From assembly GCA_028281005.1 (NCBI GenBank), contig JANQKS010000106.1, positions 1-64,000 on the forward strand: a DNA stretch of 64,000 nucleotides, given 5' to 3'. Source of the DNA: Pseudomonadales bacterium. GTDB taxonomy: Bacteria > Pseudomonadota > Gammaproteobacteria > Pseudomonadales > Azotimanducaceae. A program made the position numbers and the translations under genes. Shown piece after piece: positions 27,160 to 37,310 of this stretch (positions within the stretch are counted from its first letter, which is position 1; each line of letters starts with the position of its first letter). A model generated the notes under the pieces. The model searched no databases, had not been told where the DNA came from, and saw nothing but the letters and a program-made list of their open reading frames with translations.

Positions 27160-28118
27160 TGGGCGGGGACGAATCAGGGAGCAACCCCGACCACATACCA
27201 GTATTACTGGATGAAGTGCTGAAAAATCTAGTGCAAGCCAAGGCTGGAACGTACGTAGACGCAACCTTTGGACGTGGTGGACACAGCCGTGCGTTGTTAC
27301 GTGCGCTGGATACCCACGCCCGTGTCGTTACCATTGACCGTGACCCCACGGCGGTGGCGGCAGCGCAGACGCTGGCGGCTCAAGATACCCGTCTTAGCGT
27401 GCTGCAAGGCAGGTTTTCCCAGATGACCGATTTGCTCGAGGCGCACACCCCTGTGCAGGGTGTGCTGATGGATCTTGGTGTCTCGTCTCCGCAGTTGGAT
27501 ACCCCGGAGCGTGGCTTCAGCTTTCGCGCTGCCGGCCCGTTGGATATGCGCATGAACCCCGAGGAAGGGGAATCTGCCGCCGAGTGGCTGAACCGTGCGC
27601 AGGAAGCTGAGATCGCTACAGTATTAAAAGAGTTTGGTGAAGAGCGTTTTGCGCGGCGTATCGCCAAAGCCATCGTCGCGGCGCGACCCTTTGAGGATAC
27701 GTTAGCCCTGGCGGATGTGGTTGCGGCAGCCGTCCCCGGACGTGGCCAGCCCGGCAAGCATCCAGCCACGCGGACCTTTCAAGCGGTACGCATTTTCATC
27801 AATGAAGAAATGCAAGAACTCGATCAGGGTTTGCAGGCGGCGTTTGCGGCGCTGGCCCCCGCCGGGCGTCTAGCGGTCATCAGCTTTCATTCGTTAGAGG
27901 ACCGGGCCGTCAAACAGCTCTTTCGCCGCCTGACCCAGCCTCCTGCATTGCCGCGGCGCGTGCCTGTACGGCACAGCGAAATGTCGAGCCCAGCCGAGCA
28001 CATTGCCGGCCCGGTACGCGCCACAGCGGCGGAGTGTGCGGCCAACCCGCGCGCGCGCAGCGCTACCTTACGTGTCATTGCAAAAAAAGCGCTCCCCTCG
28101 CAAGAGGTGCACAACTAG
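27159..28118 (+). CDS. rsmH: 16S rRNA (cytosine-1402-N4)-methyltransferase RsmH
   Basis: RsmH (MraW) N4-methylates C1402 of 16S rRNA; RsmI in this window modifies the same nucleotide. The 319-aa form starts at GTG overlapping the mraZ stop by one base. Family segments: HIPVLLDEVL, the SAM site YVDATFGRGGHSRALL, MDLGVSSPQLD, RGFSFRAAGPLDMRM and ISFHSLEDRAVK. The track start 22 codons upstream lies inside mraZ. Confidence 0.96.
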   Translation: MGGDESGSNPDHIPVLLDEVLKNLVQAKAGTYVDATFGRGGHSRALLRALDTHARVVTIDRDPTAVAAAQTLAAQDTRLSVLQGRFSQMTDLLEAHTPVQGVLMDLGVSSPQLDTPERGFSFRAAGPLDMRMNPEEGESAAEWLNRAQEAEIATVLKEFGEERFARRIAKAIVAARPFEDTLALADVVAAAVPGRGQPGKHPATRTFQAVRIFINEEMQELDQGLQAAFAALAPAGRLAVISFHSLEDRAVKQLFRRLTQPPALPRRVPVRHSEMSSPAEHIAGPVRATAAECAANPRARSATLRVIAKKALPSQEVHN

Positions 28119-28417
28119 TGGCGGCGGCGCGTAAGTCAGGCCGTGCCAGCACTGTGCTGTTGTGGGGCGGATGTTTTGCTGTTCTGTTGGTGGTGATTGC
28201 CATCTCAGGGCTGAGCCTGGTCGATCAAGCGCACGAAATGCGGGGGCTGTATAGCACCATGGCGGAGGTGCAACAACAGCAAGATGGTCTGTTAGAAGAA
28301 CACAGCCGTTTGATGCTTGAGCGCAGCACATTGTCGAGCATGCAAACCATCGAAGCGGTGGCGGAGAGTGAGCTCGACATGCACTTTCCGGAAGGTGTGG
28401 GTGAGGTGTTGCGATGA
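28118..28417 (+). CDS. ftsL: Cell division protein FtsL
   Basis: FtsL is a bitopic divisome protein that with FtsB and FtsQ activates FtsWI. The 99-aa product, starting at GTG overlapping the rsmH stop, has a short cytoplasmic N-terminus, one membrane helix (VLLWGGCFAVLLVVIAISGLSLV, about residues 11-33) and a periplasmic coiled coil (EVQQQQDGLLEEHSRLMLERSTL). Sequence identity in FtsL is always low; position between rsmH and ftsI decides the call. Confidence 0.92.
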   Translation: MAAARKSGRASTVLLWGGCFAVLLVVIAISGLSLVDQAHEMRGLYSTMAEVQQQQDGLLEEHSRLMLERSTLSSMQTIEAVAESELDMHFPEGVGEVLR

Positions 28418-30108
28418 GCGCCTGGCGTCACTACGTGGTGTTGGCTGTTTTTCTCACCGCGGTAGCGGGTTTGTGCGTGCGCGTGATTTATCTCGGTGTG
28501 AGCGATCGCGATTTTCTGCAAGACCAAGGTGATGCGCGTTCGATTCGCCAAGAAACCATCCCCGCGATGCGCGGCGTGATTTACGATCGTCAGGGTGAGC
28601 CGTTAGCGGTCAGCACGCCTGTATTTGCGGTGTGGACCGACCCAAGCCAGGCAGATTTCTCTAACACCGATGTGCAACGGCTCGCTGACATTGTGCAGGT
28701 GCCCGCGGCCACCCTTAGTGAAAGGTTAGATGGCAACGCCGGGCGGGAATTTGTTTATCTTAAACGCCGCGCGCCCTGGGCCATGGCAGAACGCGTGCGT
28801 GCGGCCAATCTGCGGCATGTGTATCTACAACCGGAGTATCGCCGTTACTACCCGGCGGCAGAGACCACTGCCCATGTCGTTGGTGTGACTAACATAGATG
28901 ATCAAGGGATTGAAGGCAGTGAATTTGCTTTTGATGCCCAACTAAAAGGCCAGCACGGCGGCAAAGTGGTGCTTAAAGATCTGCGCGGTAACACGGTACG
29001 TGATCTGGACTATGTGAGCGCGCCGGTATACGGGCAGGACCTGAACTTAAGCATCGATTTGCGTCTGCAGTTTCTCGCTTATCGCGAGCTTAAGTCTGCG
29101 GTGGCCAGCCACGCCGCTAAATCGGGATCCGTGGTGATGGTGGATGCCAGCAACGGTGAACTGCTGGCCTTGGTAAACCAGCCCTCCTATAACCCGAACA
29201 ACATTCCAGAGCAGCTCAAAGGTATGCGCAACCGCGCCATCACAGACGCCTATGAGCCCGGTTCCACCATCAAACCTTTTACCGCGCTGGCGGCTTTGGA
29301 GTCTGGGCGTTATGACCAACACACCACCATCGATACTGCCCCTGGTTTTTTTCGCATTGGCCAGAAACTGATTCAGGATCCCGGCAACCTGGAAGCCATC
29401 TCCTTAGGTCGGTCGTTAGCAAAATCCAGCCAAGTGGCGTTTGCCAAAGTTGCTTTGGACTTAGAAGAGCAGGCTGTGTTTAACGTCCTGCGGCGGGCTG
29501 GTATTGGCGACTTCATCGGCACGGGTCTACCAGGTGAAACCATGGGTTTCCTAACGGCTACCCAATTGCGTTACCCGGTGGTGCGCGCATCGCTCGCCTA
29601 TGGTTATGGGCTTTCCGTGACACCCTTGCAGCTGGCGCATGCTTACCTGTCGCTGGCGACGCTGGGGGAAAAACTGCCGTTGTCCATTTTACCCACCAAG
29701 GTACGGCCGACCACGCGTGAGCGTGTGTTTGATCGCCGCGTGGTGCAGGAAGTGTTGGCCATGATGGAAGGCGTGACAGGCGCAGAAGGAACCGCCCCGG
29801 GTGCCGGTATAGACGGCTACCGGGTGGCCGGCAAAACCGGCACGGCCAGGCTGGTTGGGCCGCAAGGGTATACCGATGAGCGCCATGTCGCCTGGTTTGC
29901 CGGGGTGGTGCCGGTGAGCGATCCGCGCTTAGTGGTTGTTGTCGTGATCAACGAACCCACCGCGGGAATGACCGGTGGAGGCGTCGTGGCGGCGCCGGTG
30001 TTTAGCCGGGTTGCCGGGCGTAGTCTGCGCTTGTTGGGGGTGGCGCCGGACGCGCAAATGACCGCGGCGGCGGACAACGTTACGTCAAACGAGGCGGCGC
30101 CCGGATGA
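28414..30108 (+). CDS. ftsI: Septal peptidoglycan transpeptidase FtsI (PBP3)
   Basis: FtsI is the division-specific class B penicillin-binding protein that cross-links septal peptidoglycan with FtsW. The 564-aa protein has an N-terminal membrane helix (residues 8-28), the pedestal domain starting MRGVIYDRQGEPLAVS, and the transpeptidase with active serine in STIK (Ser284) and KTGTA near residue 472. The SxN motif reads SSQ (338-340) instead of the usual SSN. It overlaps ftsL and murE by 4 nt each. Confidence 0.96.
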   Translation: MSAWRHYVVLAVFLTAVAGLCVRVIYLGVSDRDFLQDQGDARSIRQETIPAMRGVIYDRQGEPLAVSTPVFAVWTDPSQADFSNTDVQRLADIVQVPAATLSERLDGNAGREFVYLKRRAPWAMAERVRAANLRHVYLQPEYRRYYPAAETTAHVVGVTNIDDQGIEGSEFAFDAQLKGQHGGKVVLKDLRGNTVRDLDYVSAPVYGQDLNLSIDLRLQFLAYRELKSAVASHAAKSGSVVMVDASNGELLALVNQPSYNPNNIPEQLKGMRNRAITDAYEPGSTIKPFTALAALESGRYDQHTTIDTAPGFFRIGQKLIQDPGNLEAISLGRSLAKSSQVAFAKVALDLEEQAVFNVLRRAGIGDFIGTGLPGETMGFLTATQLRYPVVRASLAYGYGLSVTPLQLAHAYLSLATLGEKLPLSILPTKVRPTTRERVFDRRVVQEVLAMMEGVTGAEGTAPGAGIDGYRVAGKTGTARLVGPQGYTDERHVAWFAGVVPVSDPRLVVVVVINEPTAGMTGGGVVAAPVFSRVAGRSLRLLGVAPDAQMTAAADNVTSNEAAPG

Positions 30109-31544
30109 ATCTGCGTGCGCTGCTTAACGATGTCAGCCTGCCAGACATCAATCTGGCGGGGTTAAGTGAACACACCGCGGAAGTGATGCCGCAGTTTGGT
30201 TTTTTGGGTGTGGCCGCCAACGATACAACGTTGCGACAACACTGTGAAAGCGCAGTACAACAGGGCGCGGTGGCCGTGCTGGTCGACGCGCCCAATCTGG
30301 AAATTTCCATGCAAAGTGCGGTGCCGGTGATACAGGTACTGGGCTTGGCTGCCCAGCGCGGCGAGCTGGCCGCCAAGTTTTATGCCCATCCCAGCGCACA
30401 GCTCAACTGCGTGGGGATCACTGGCACGAACGGAAAAACTTCGGTGGCCTACCATATTGCCGATCTCAGCAACCGCCTGGGTGTACCGATGGGTTATTGC
30501 GGCACCTTGGGCTGGGGGGCTTTAGCCGCCTTGCAAGGGGGTGAAATGACCACCGCAAATGCCGTGGCGTTGCAGCGGCAGCTGGCGGCCATGCGTGATC
30601 AGGGTATGCAAGCAGCGGCGCTTGAAGTCAGCTCACATGCTCTGGACCAGGGCCGCGCGCGTGCGGTGCAGTTTGACTACGGCGTGTTTACGAATCTCAG
30701 TCGCGATCACCTGGATTATCACGGTACCTTTGCCGCTTATCGTGCCGCCAAGGCGAAGTTGTTTACCGAATGGACGCTGCAATGTGCGGTGCTCAACGTG
30801 GCTGATGAGTTTGGCGCTGAATTGGCGGCGCAACACGGCGCCGCCAAGGTCACCTATGGGCGTGGTGGTGATTGGGTCTGGCAGACGTCACCGGTTGATG
30901 GTGGTCTACAAGTCATCTGGCAATCGCCGTCCGGAGAATTCCAACAGTATTTGCCTGTTGTAGCGGACTATGCCGTTGCTAACCTCACCGCCGCCCTAGC
31001 GACCTTAGTGTCCATGGGGCATGCCCCGGAGGCGGTGGTTGAGCAGCTGCCTTTGCTAAGCGCTGTACCGGGGCGGATGGAAGTATTAACTGCCGCTGGA
31101 GCACCCACCGTGGTTGTGGACTATGCGCATACGCCGGATGCGCTCGCCCAGGTTTTGGCAGCGCTGCGCGCCAATTGTCGCGGCCGGCTCCTATGTGTGG
31201 TGGGCTGCGGTGGCGACCGGGATACGGGCAAACGGCCGCAGATGGGACAGCAGGCCACCAGCGGGGCGGACCTTGTTTGGTTTACCGCGGACAACCCCCG
31301 CTCGGAAGCAGCCGCGGACATCATTGCAGACATGCAAGGATCGTTGTCATCCGGAGCGGCTGCCAAAGTGACCGCTTGTGTGGATCGGCGTCAGGCCATT
31401 CGCGAAGCGATTGCCGCGGGCAATTCACAGGATGTGGTGTTGGTGGCCGGCAAAGGTCATGAAGATTACCAAGAGATCGACGGTGAACGTTTACCCTTTG
31501 ATGATCGCCAAGTGGTTGCCGAGATGTTGGGGGAAACCGCCTGA
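30105..31544 (+). CDS. murE: UDP-MurNAc-L-Ala-D-Glu:meso-DAP ligase MurE
   Basis: MurE adds meso-diaminopimelate to the muramyl dipeptide. The 479-aa ligase has the P-loop [15 protein letters not shown] (about residues 103-117), and the specificity motif DNPR (in [11 protein letters not shown]) that marks meso-DAP rather than lysine enzymes. The stop overlaps the mraY ATG. murF, which normally comes next, is not present. Confidence 0.96.
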   Translation: MNLRALLNDVSLPDINLAGLSEHTAEVMPQFGFLGVAANDTTLRQHCESAVQQGAVAVLVDAPNLEISMQSAVPVIQVLGLAAQRGELAAKFYAHPSAQLNCVGITGTNGKTSVAYHIADLSNRLGVPMGYCGTLGWGALAALQGGEMTTANAVALQRQLAAMRDQGMQAAALEVSSHALDQGRARAVQFDYGVFTNLSRDHLDYHGTFAAYRAAKAKLFTEWTLQCAVLNVADEFGAELAAQHGAAKVTYGRGGDWVWQTSPVDGGLQVIWQSPSGEFQQYLPVVADYAVANLTAALATLVSMGHAPEAVVEQLPLLSAVPGRMEVLTAAGAPTVVVDYAHTPDALAQVLAALRANCRGRLLCVVGCGGDRDTGKRPQMGQQATSGADLVWFTADNPRSEAAADIIADMQGSLSSGAAAKVTACVDRRQAIREAIAAGNSQDVVLVAGKGHEDYQEIDGERLPFDDRQVVAEMLGETA

Positions 31545-32629
31545 TGTTGTTGTGGTTGACTGAATATCTGGCGAATTTCATAAGTGGCTTCTCGGTATTC
31601 CATTACCTGACCTTCCGTACCATGGTCAGCGTCATGACCGCCTTGGGGATGTCTCTGCTGATTGGCCCTTACGTGATCGCCAAGCTAACGGATTTACAGA
31701 TTGGCCAAACGGTCCGGGATGAAGGCCCTCAGAGTCACTTAAGTAAAGCGGGTACACCCACCATGGGTGGGGCCCTGATATTGATTGTTATCGCCATGAC
31801 AACTTTGCTGTGGGGGGATCTGAGCTCGCGCCATATATGGGTCGTGTTGGCGGTAACCTTAGCGTTTGGTGTGATTGGTTGGGTTGACGACTATCTGAAA
31901 ATTGCGCGCAAAAACAGTGCCGGCTTGGTCGCGCGCTGGAAGTACTTTTGGCAGACGGTGGTGGGTTTTGCCGCGGCAGTGTTCCTATTCACTTCCGCCG
32001 AATTACCCGCGGAAACCGACTACATTGTGCCGTTCTTTAAAAACGTAGCCATACCGTTAGGGGCAGCGGGATTTATCCTGGTGAGCTATCTGATGATCGT
32101 CGGTATGAGTAACGCCGTTAATCTAACCGATGGTTTGGATGGGCTAGCCATCCTGCCGACGGTGATGGTCGGCGCCGCCCTGGGGTTGATTGCCTACGTG
32201 GCGGGTAACACCGAGTTTTCCGCCTATCTGCAGATTCCCTACATTCCCGGGGCGGGAGAATTAGCGGTGTTCTGCGGCGCGTTAATCGGCGCCGGGTTGG
32301 GTTTTTTATGGTTCAACACGTATCCCGCCCAGGTGTTTATGGGAGACGTGGGCGCTTTGGCGCTGGGTGCGGCGCTGGGTGTGGTGGCTATCATCGTGCG
32401 TCATGAAATTGTGCTGTTGATCATGGGTGGTTTGTTTGTCCTGGAAACCGCCAGCGTCATCATACAAGTGGCGTCATTCAAGCTGACCGGTAAGCGCATC
32501 TTCCGCATGGCGCCGATTCACCATCACTTTGAATTAAAAGGCTGGCCGGAGCCCAAGGTGATCGTACGGTTATGGATCGTGACCTTGGTGCTGGTCACGG
32601 TGGGCCTGTCGACGTTGAAGCTGAGGTAG
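31544..32629 (+). CDS. mraY: Phospho-MurNAc-pentapeptide translocase MraY
   Basis: MraY transfers phospho-MurNAc-pentapeptide to undecaprenyl phosphate, forming lipid I in the inner membrane. The 361-aa protein has about ten membrane segments; catalytic and Mg-binding segments [24 protein letters not shown] and [14 protein letters not shown] are intact, as is the histidine motif [13 protein letters not shown]. It begins at ATG overlapping the murE stop. Confidence 0.97.
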   Translation: MLLWLTEYLANFISGFSVFHYLTFRTMVSVMTALGMSLLIGPYVIAKLTDLQIGQTVRDEGPQSHLSKAGTPTMGGALILIVIAMTTLLWGDLSSRHIWVVLAVTLAFGVIGWVDDYLKIARKNSAGLVARWKYFWQTVVGFAAAVFLFTSAELPAETDYIVPFFKNVAIPLGAAGFILVSYLMIVGMSNAVNLTDGLDGLAILPTVMVGAALGLIAYVAGNTEFSAYLQIPYIPGAGELAVFCGALIGAGLGFLWFNTYPAQVFMGDVGALALGAALGVVAIIVRHEIVLLIMGGLFVLETASVIIQVASFKLTGKRIFRMAPIHHHFELKGWPEPKVIVRLWIVTLVLVTVGLSTLKLR

Positions 32630-32634
32630 GCTGG

Positions 32635-33978
32635 ATGAGCATGCGCGCAGCAGTTATTGGTTTTGGTGTCACCGGCGAGTCCGTCGTGCGTCACCTGCGC
32701 GGGCGTGGGGTTGATGTGGTCGTTTTGGATACTCGAGCGTCGCGCCAGACTCAGTTCGACGATGTGTCGTTTATGTGGGAATGCCAACGCTGGCCTGGCT
32801 TGTCGGTGGATTTCGCCGTGGTCAGCCCCGGATTGTCTTTGGAACACTGCCTGGTGGCGGGTGCTGCTGCGGCCGGGGTCACGCTGTGTAGTGATATTGA
32901 CCTATTTTTCGACGCGGTCACCGCGCCCGTGCTGGGGGTGACCGGTACCAACGGCAAAAGCACGGTAGTTAGCCTGGCCGGCCACCTCCTGAACAGCGCT
33001 GGCTTGTCTTGTGGCATGGGCGGCAATTTAGGCGTTGCTGCGCTGGACCTACTTGCTCCCGAACATCAGTGTTACGTGCTGGAGCTATCCAGTTTTCAGC
33101 TGGAGCGCAGCAAACAGCAACCTTTCCAGGCGGCGGCAGTGCTCAACTTAACCGAAGATCATCTGGACAGACACGGTGACATGCAACGATACGCAGCGGC
33201 CAAACATCGTATCTATCACCATGCCGAACGCTGTATTTACAACCGCCAAGATCCGCTAACCCAGCCTCAAGACGCAGAGCGTGTCGTCAGCTTTGGTCTG
33301 GACCAACCGCCTTCTACGCAAGATTGGGGTGTCGTGGAAAGCCGCAGTGGCGCAGCGACGTCCGAACGGGCGCTCACCCGTGGCACACAAGTTTTATGTA
33401 TGACGCAAGCGTTACCCCTGACCGGTGCGCACAACGAGCTCAACGTATTGGCCGCCTGCGCCTTGGTGGATGAGCATCTCAGTTTCACCCAAATACGTGC
33501 GGGTTTGGGGGCGTTTACGGGCCTGCCACATCGTTTTGAAACCGTGGCTGAGGTTGACGGCGCCATCTACATCAACGACTCAAAAGCCACCAACCTGGGT
33601 GCCACCATGGCGGCGTTGGCAGGTATGCCATGCACGGATCAGGTCATTTTAATAGCCGGCGGAGATGCCAAGGGTGTGGATCTGTCTCCGTTGGCTGATG
33701 TGTTAAGAGGGCGCGTGCGTGAAGTGCTGACGATTGGTCGGGACGGTCCTGCGCTCGGTGCGGTCGCAGACCAGACCGGTGTAGCCCACCGCGCTTGCGA
33801 CAGTCTTGCGGACGCGGTGCGCGCAGCGCATCAAGTTGCCCAGGCGGGCGATAGCGTGTTGTTGTCGCCGGCCTGCGCCAGCCTGGATATGTTCGACAAC
33901 TATATGCAGCGCGGCGAACAGTTTGCGGCCGCGGTGCGCAGCCTCACGGCTAACGCTTCTGATGCGGGGCTAACCTAG
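32635..33978 (+). CDS. murD: UDP-N-acetylmuramoylalanine--D-glutamate ligase MurD
   Basis: MurD adds D-glutamate to UDP-MurNAc-L-alanine. The 447-aa form chosen starts MSMRAAVIGFGVTGESVVRH, preceded by GAGG eight bases upstream; the track start overlaps mraY. The P-loop is GVTGTNGKSTVVSLAGH, followed by MGGNLGVAALDLL, LTEDHLDRHGDM and LPHRFETVAEVDG with the carbamylated-lysine region NDSKATN. ftsW follows without a gap. Confidence 0.96.
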   Translation: MSMRAAVIGFGVTGESVVRHLRGRGVDVVVLDTRASRQTQFDDVSFMWECQRWPGLSVDFAVVSPGLSLEHCLVAGAAAAGVTLCSDIDLFFDAVTAPVLGVTGTNGKSTVVSLAGHLLNSAGLSCGMGGNLGVAALDLLAPEHQCYVLELSSFQLERSKQQPFQAAAVLNLTEDHLDRHGDMQRYAAAKHRIYHHAERCIYNRQDPLTQPQDAERVVSFGLDQPPSTQDWGVVESRSGAATSERALTRGTQVLCMTQALPLTGAHNELNVLAACALVDEHLSFTQIRAGLGAFTGLPHRFETVAEVDGAIYINDSKATNLGATMAALAGMPCTDQVILIAGGDAKGVDLSPLADVLRGRVREVLTIGRDGPALGAVADQTGVAHRACDSLADAVRAAHQVAQAGDSVLLSPACASLDMFDNYMQRGEQFAAAVRSLTANASDAGLT

Positions 33979-35091
33979 ATGGCTTCGTCTTCTCAAGGCT
34001 TGCGCATCGCTCCGCTGGTCATCCCGTGGGCGGCGTTGCTGACGGTGGGCACGGTCATGGTGGGTTCCGCCGCGATTGCCCTCGGTGGCAGCTATTTAAG
34101 CAAACACCTGGTATTCCTCGGCGTTGCAGGTGTGGCCAGCGTCATCGTCTACGCCGTACCGCCGAGTTGGTGGCACCGATTGTATCTGCTTGGATGGCTG
34201 GCTTCGGCGCTGGTTGCGGTGTTGGTGCTTATCCCGGGGGTGGGCTACGAGGTAAATGGCGCCCAACGTTGGATCAGGTTGGGTGGGTTTTCCCTGCAAG
34301 CGGCGGAGGTGGCAAAGTTTGGTTTGGGCATCTACCTGGCGGGCTACTTAAGCCGCCATCATGAGAAGCTTCGAAGTGACCCGGAAGTGCTGTTTGTGCC
34401 GCTGTGCATGATAGGTGTGGTGTGTGGGTTGCTGATCGCGCAGCCCGATCTCGGTTCTGCGGTGGTCATAGTGGCCGCCAGTGTAGGCTTATTGTTCCTG
34501 GCCGGGGCGAAGCTGCGTTATTTCCTGTTGATTGTTGTGTTGGGCGCTGCAGCTTTGGCCGCCTTGGTGATGTTTGCGCCGTACCGCATGCAACGTCTGA
34601 TTGCCTTTCTCGACCCATGGTCCGTGGCGTTTGGCAGTGGCTACCAATTGACCCAAGCGCTGATTGCTTTTGGCCGTGGTGAGTGGTTTGGCCTTGGGCT
34701 TGGGGAAGGGGTGCAGAAGTTGTACTACTTGCCCGAAGCGCACAACGATTTCATCTTTGCAGTGGTGGCGGAAGAGCTAGGCGGCGTTGGCGCTATCTTG
34801 TTGGCGTTGCTGTTGTGCTACCTGGTTGTGCAGGTGTTCTTGCTGGCCCGGCGCCATATTCAGAATCGAGCCTACTTTGCCGGCATGGTGGCCTACTTTG
34901 CCGGGCTGGTACTAGGCATACAGTTCCTGGTAAATCTTGGTGTAAATACCGGTGTCCTACCTACCAAGGGTCTAACCTTACCCTTTGTCAGCTACGGCGG
35001 TAACAGTCTCATCATCTCCTGTGCTTTATTGGCGTTGGTACTGCGCACATCCCAGGAGAGTTTGGTCAAAGCCGGAGGTCGACGTGGCTGA
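33979..35091 (+). CDS. ftsW: Septal peptidoglycan polymerase FtsW
   Basis: FtsW is the SEDS-family glycosyltransferase that polymerises septal glycan with FtsI. The 370-aa protein has ten hydrophobic segments and the SEDS hallmarks [20 protein letters not shown], the [18 protein letters not shown] loop and the terminal [15 protein letters not shown]. It overlaps murC by 8 nt. murG, the usual gene between ftsW and murC, is missing. Confidence 0.96.
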   Translation: MASSSQGLRIAPLVIPWAALLTVGTVMVGSAAIALGGSYLSKHLVFLGVAGVASVIVYAVPPSWWHRLYLLGWLASALVAVLVLIPGVGYEVNGAQRWIRLGGFSLQAAEVAKFGLGIYLAGYLSRHHEKLRSDPEVLFVPLCMIGVVCGLLIAQPDLGSAVVIVAASVGLLFLAGAKLRYFLLIVVLGAAALAALVMFAPYRMQRLIAFLDPWSVAFGSGYQLTQALIAFGRGEWFGLGLGEGVQKLYYLPEAHNDFIFAVVAEELGGVGAILLALLLCYLVVQVFLLARRHIQNRAYFAGMVAYFAGLVLGIQFLVNLGVNTGVLPTKGLTLPFVSYGGNSLIISCALLALVLRTSQESLVKAGGRRG

Positions 35092-36502
35092 GCCGGTGAC
35101 CTACCAAGTGCCGGAGATGGGGCGTATCCGCTGCATTCATTTTGTCGGTATTGGCGGCGCGGGTATGTGTGGTATCGCTGAAGTGCTGATTAATCAGGGT
35201 TACCAAGTGACCGGCTCCGATGTGCGCGCTTCGGAAAACACTGCACGCCTGATCGAAAAAGGCGCTGTGGTGCACATTGGTCATGATGCGCAGTGGGTGG
35301 CAAACGCCGACGTGGTGGTCATCTCTAGCGCCGTGGCTGAGGACAATCCGGAGGTGCAGGCGGCCCATCAGCAGCGGACACCGGTGGTTCCCAGAGCGGA
35401 AATGTTGGGGGAGTTGATGCGTTACCGTCACGGTATCGCTGTGGCAGGTACCCATGGTAAAACCACCACCACCAGTTTAATCACGGAAATATTCCGCTGC
35501 GCGGGATTGTCACCAACATTTGTTATCGGCGGTTTGCTCAACAGTGCTGGTACCAATGCCGAGCTCGGTATGGGGCGTTATCTGATCGCCGAAGCGGACG
35601 AATCTGATGCGTCGTTTCTGCGTTTACAACCGATGTCGGCGGTGATCACCAACATCGACAAGGACCACATGTCGACCTACGGCAACGATTTTGGTGTGCT
35701 CAAAGAAACTTTCATCGAGTTTGTGCATCGGTTGCCTTTTTACGGCACTGTGGCGTTGTGTGTCGATGATGCGGATGTGGTTGATATCTTGCCGCAACTG
35801 GCGCGGCCGGTATTGACTTATGGATTATCTGCAGAGGCGCAGTTTCGCGCGCATAACATACAAGCCAACGGTAAAGCCTGGACATTTTCCGTCGATCGCG
35901 GCGAGTTAGGCCCAAGCCTAGACATCAGCCTGGCCATTCCCGGAGAACACAACGTTTTAAACGCCACTGCTGCCGTTGCCATCGCCACCGACGAAGGCAT
36001 TGCGGATGCCCACATCATTGCCGGTTTGTCCGGCTTTGCCGGTGTGGATCGGCGCTTCCAAGTCACTGAAAAGATCAAAATTGGCGCCAACCGCGTCATC
36101 CTGGTGGACGATTATGGACATCACCCCACAGAAGTGGCGGCGGTGATTGCAACTGCACGCAAAGTGTGGCCTCAAGCGCGTTTGGCGATGCTTTATCAAC
36201 CGCACCGGTATTCCCGTACACGGGATTTGTTTGAAGATTTTGTTCGCGTCCTGAATGAAGTGGATGCGCTCATGTTGGTGGACGTTTATGCCGCCGGCGA
36301 ACCTTCGATAGCAGGGGCTGATGGCGCCGCGTTGGCCCATGCCATACGCCAGCGCGGTCAGTTAAGCCCGATGTTTGCGCAGCATCCGGAAGAAGCGCTC
36401 GAGCTGTTGGAAACATTTACCAGCGGACAAGATGTGCTGCTGGTGCAAGGCGCCGGGAACGTCAGCCAGATCTCTAACCAGCTGAGGCAGGAACGTGTCT
36501 AG
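35084..36502 (+). CDS. murC: UDP-N-acetylmuramate--L-alanine ligase MurC
   Basis: MurC attaches L-alanine to UDP-MurNAc. The 472-aa form starts at GTG, with GGAGG about six bases upstream, inside the end of ftsW; the longer ORF lies within ftsW. The N-terminal [18 protein letters not shown]-loop [26 protein letters not shown] and [12 protein letters not shown] are typical. It overlaps ftsQ by 8 nt; ddl, often between them, is absent. Confidence 0.96.
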   Translation: MAEPVTYQVPEMGRIRCIHFVGIGGAGMCGIAEVLINQGYQVTGSDVRASENTARLIEKGAVVHIGHDAQWVANADVVVISSAVAEDNPEVQAAHQQRTPVVPRAEMLGELMRYRHGIAVAGTHGKTTTTSLITEIFRCAGLSPTFVIGGLLNSAGTNAELGMGRYLIAEADESDASFLRLQPMSAVITNIDKDHMSTYGNDFGVLKETFIEFVHRLPFYGTVALCVDDADVVDILPQLARPVLTYGLSAEAQFRAHNIQANGKAWTFSVDRGELGPSLDISLAIPGEHNVLNATAAVAIATDEGIADAHIIAGLSGFAGVDRRFQVTEKIKIGANRVILVDDYGHHPTEVAAVIATARKVWPQARLAMLYQPHRYSRTRDLFEDFVRVLNEVDALMLVDVYAAGEPSIAGADGAALAHAIRQRGQLSPMFAQHPEEALELLETFTSGQDVLLVQGAGNVSQISNQLRQERV

Positions 36503-37310
36503 CGCTGCCGCAAAGTACTCGCAACGGCTGCTGAGTAGAGTCTTGCTGGTGCTGACGCTGGTGTCCATCGTGGTGTTGTGTGCCGGGATATGGCGGATGT
36601 TAGACGTACCGCTGCGCGGGTTTGTTATTGACGGTGAACTGACCGGCGGAGAACGTCTGGAGCTGCAACAGGCGCTGGCCACCATGCAGTTGCGTGGCAT
36701 CTTGTCGACGTCGCTGACGTCGGTGGCCCAAACCGTGCGGGCGCTACCCTGGGCGCGTGAGATTAGCGTAAGGCGTCAATGGCCGGACAAGCTAGTCGTG
36801 ACCTTACACAAAGCCAACCCTGTGGCGCGCTGGGGAGAAGATCAATATTTATCTGCGTTTGGCGATTTGTTGAGTTTGCCGGACAACTATGTCGGCTTGC
36901 CGCGCTTCGATGTCAGTGTGGCCAGTCCGGTCGCGGCTATGGAAGTGTATCGGTTACTTGATCAAATTCTCGCGCGAGAGAATCTTTCCATACAAGAGCT
37001 TCAGCAGAATCCCCAGGGCGAATGGCGTCTTAGTCTGGTGCGGGGACCGCTGGTGGTGCTGGGTGCGGAGCAGCTGAACGAACGTATGCACCGTTTTCTG
37101 CTGTTGTACCGGCGAGTACTGAGCCAAGAGGAACAACCGGCAGCGTACATCGACGCGCGTTATACCAATGGCTTGGCCGTGCGCTACGTTGAGCCGCTAG
37201 CGGCAGACAACCCGCAAATCAGCGCTGCAAGCGTCGACGCGGCACCTCCAGCTTGGGTGGCGCGCAACCAACCAACGACTTTAATCGAGGAAGAACCCAG
37301 TGGCGGCTGA
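36495..37310 (+). CDS. ftsQ: Cell division protein FtsQ
   Basis: FtsQ is a bitopic scaffold of the divisome that recruits FtsLB. The 271-aa product starts at GTG inside the murC end, has a short cytoplasmic tail, one membrane helix ([21 protein letters not shown], about residues 16-36), then the POTRA domain ([22 protein letters not shown]) and beta domain ([28 protein letters not shown]). It overlaps ftsA by 11 nt. Confidence 0.94.
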   Translation: MSSAAAKYSQRLLSRVLLVLTLVSIVVLCAGIWRMLDVPLRGFVIDGELTGGERLELQQALATMQLRGILSTSLTSVAQTVRALPWAREISVRRQWPDKLVVTLHKANPVARWGEDQYLSAFGDLLSLPDNYVGLPRFDVSVASPVAAMEVYRLLDQILARENLSIQELQQNPQGEWRLSLVRGPLVVLGAEQLNERMHRFLLLYRRVLSQEEQPAAYIDARYTNGLAVRYVEPLAADNPQISAASVDAAPPAWVARNQPTTLIEEEPSGG

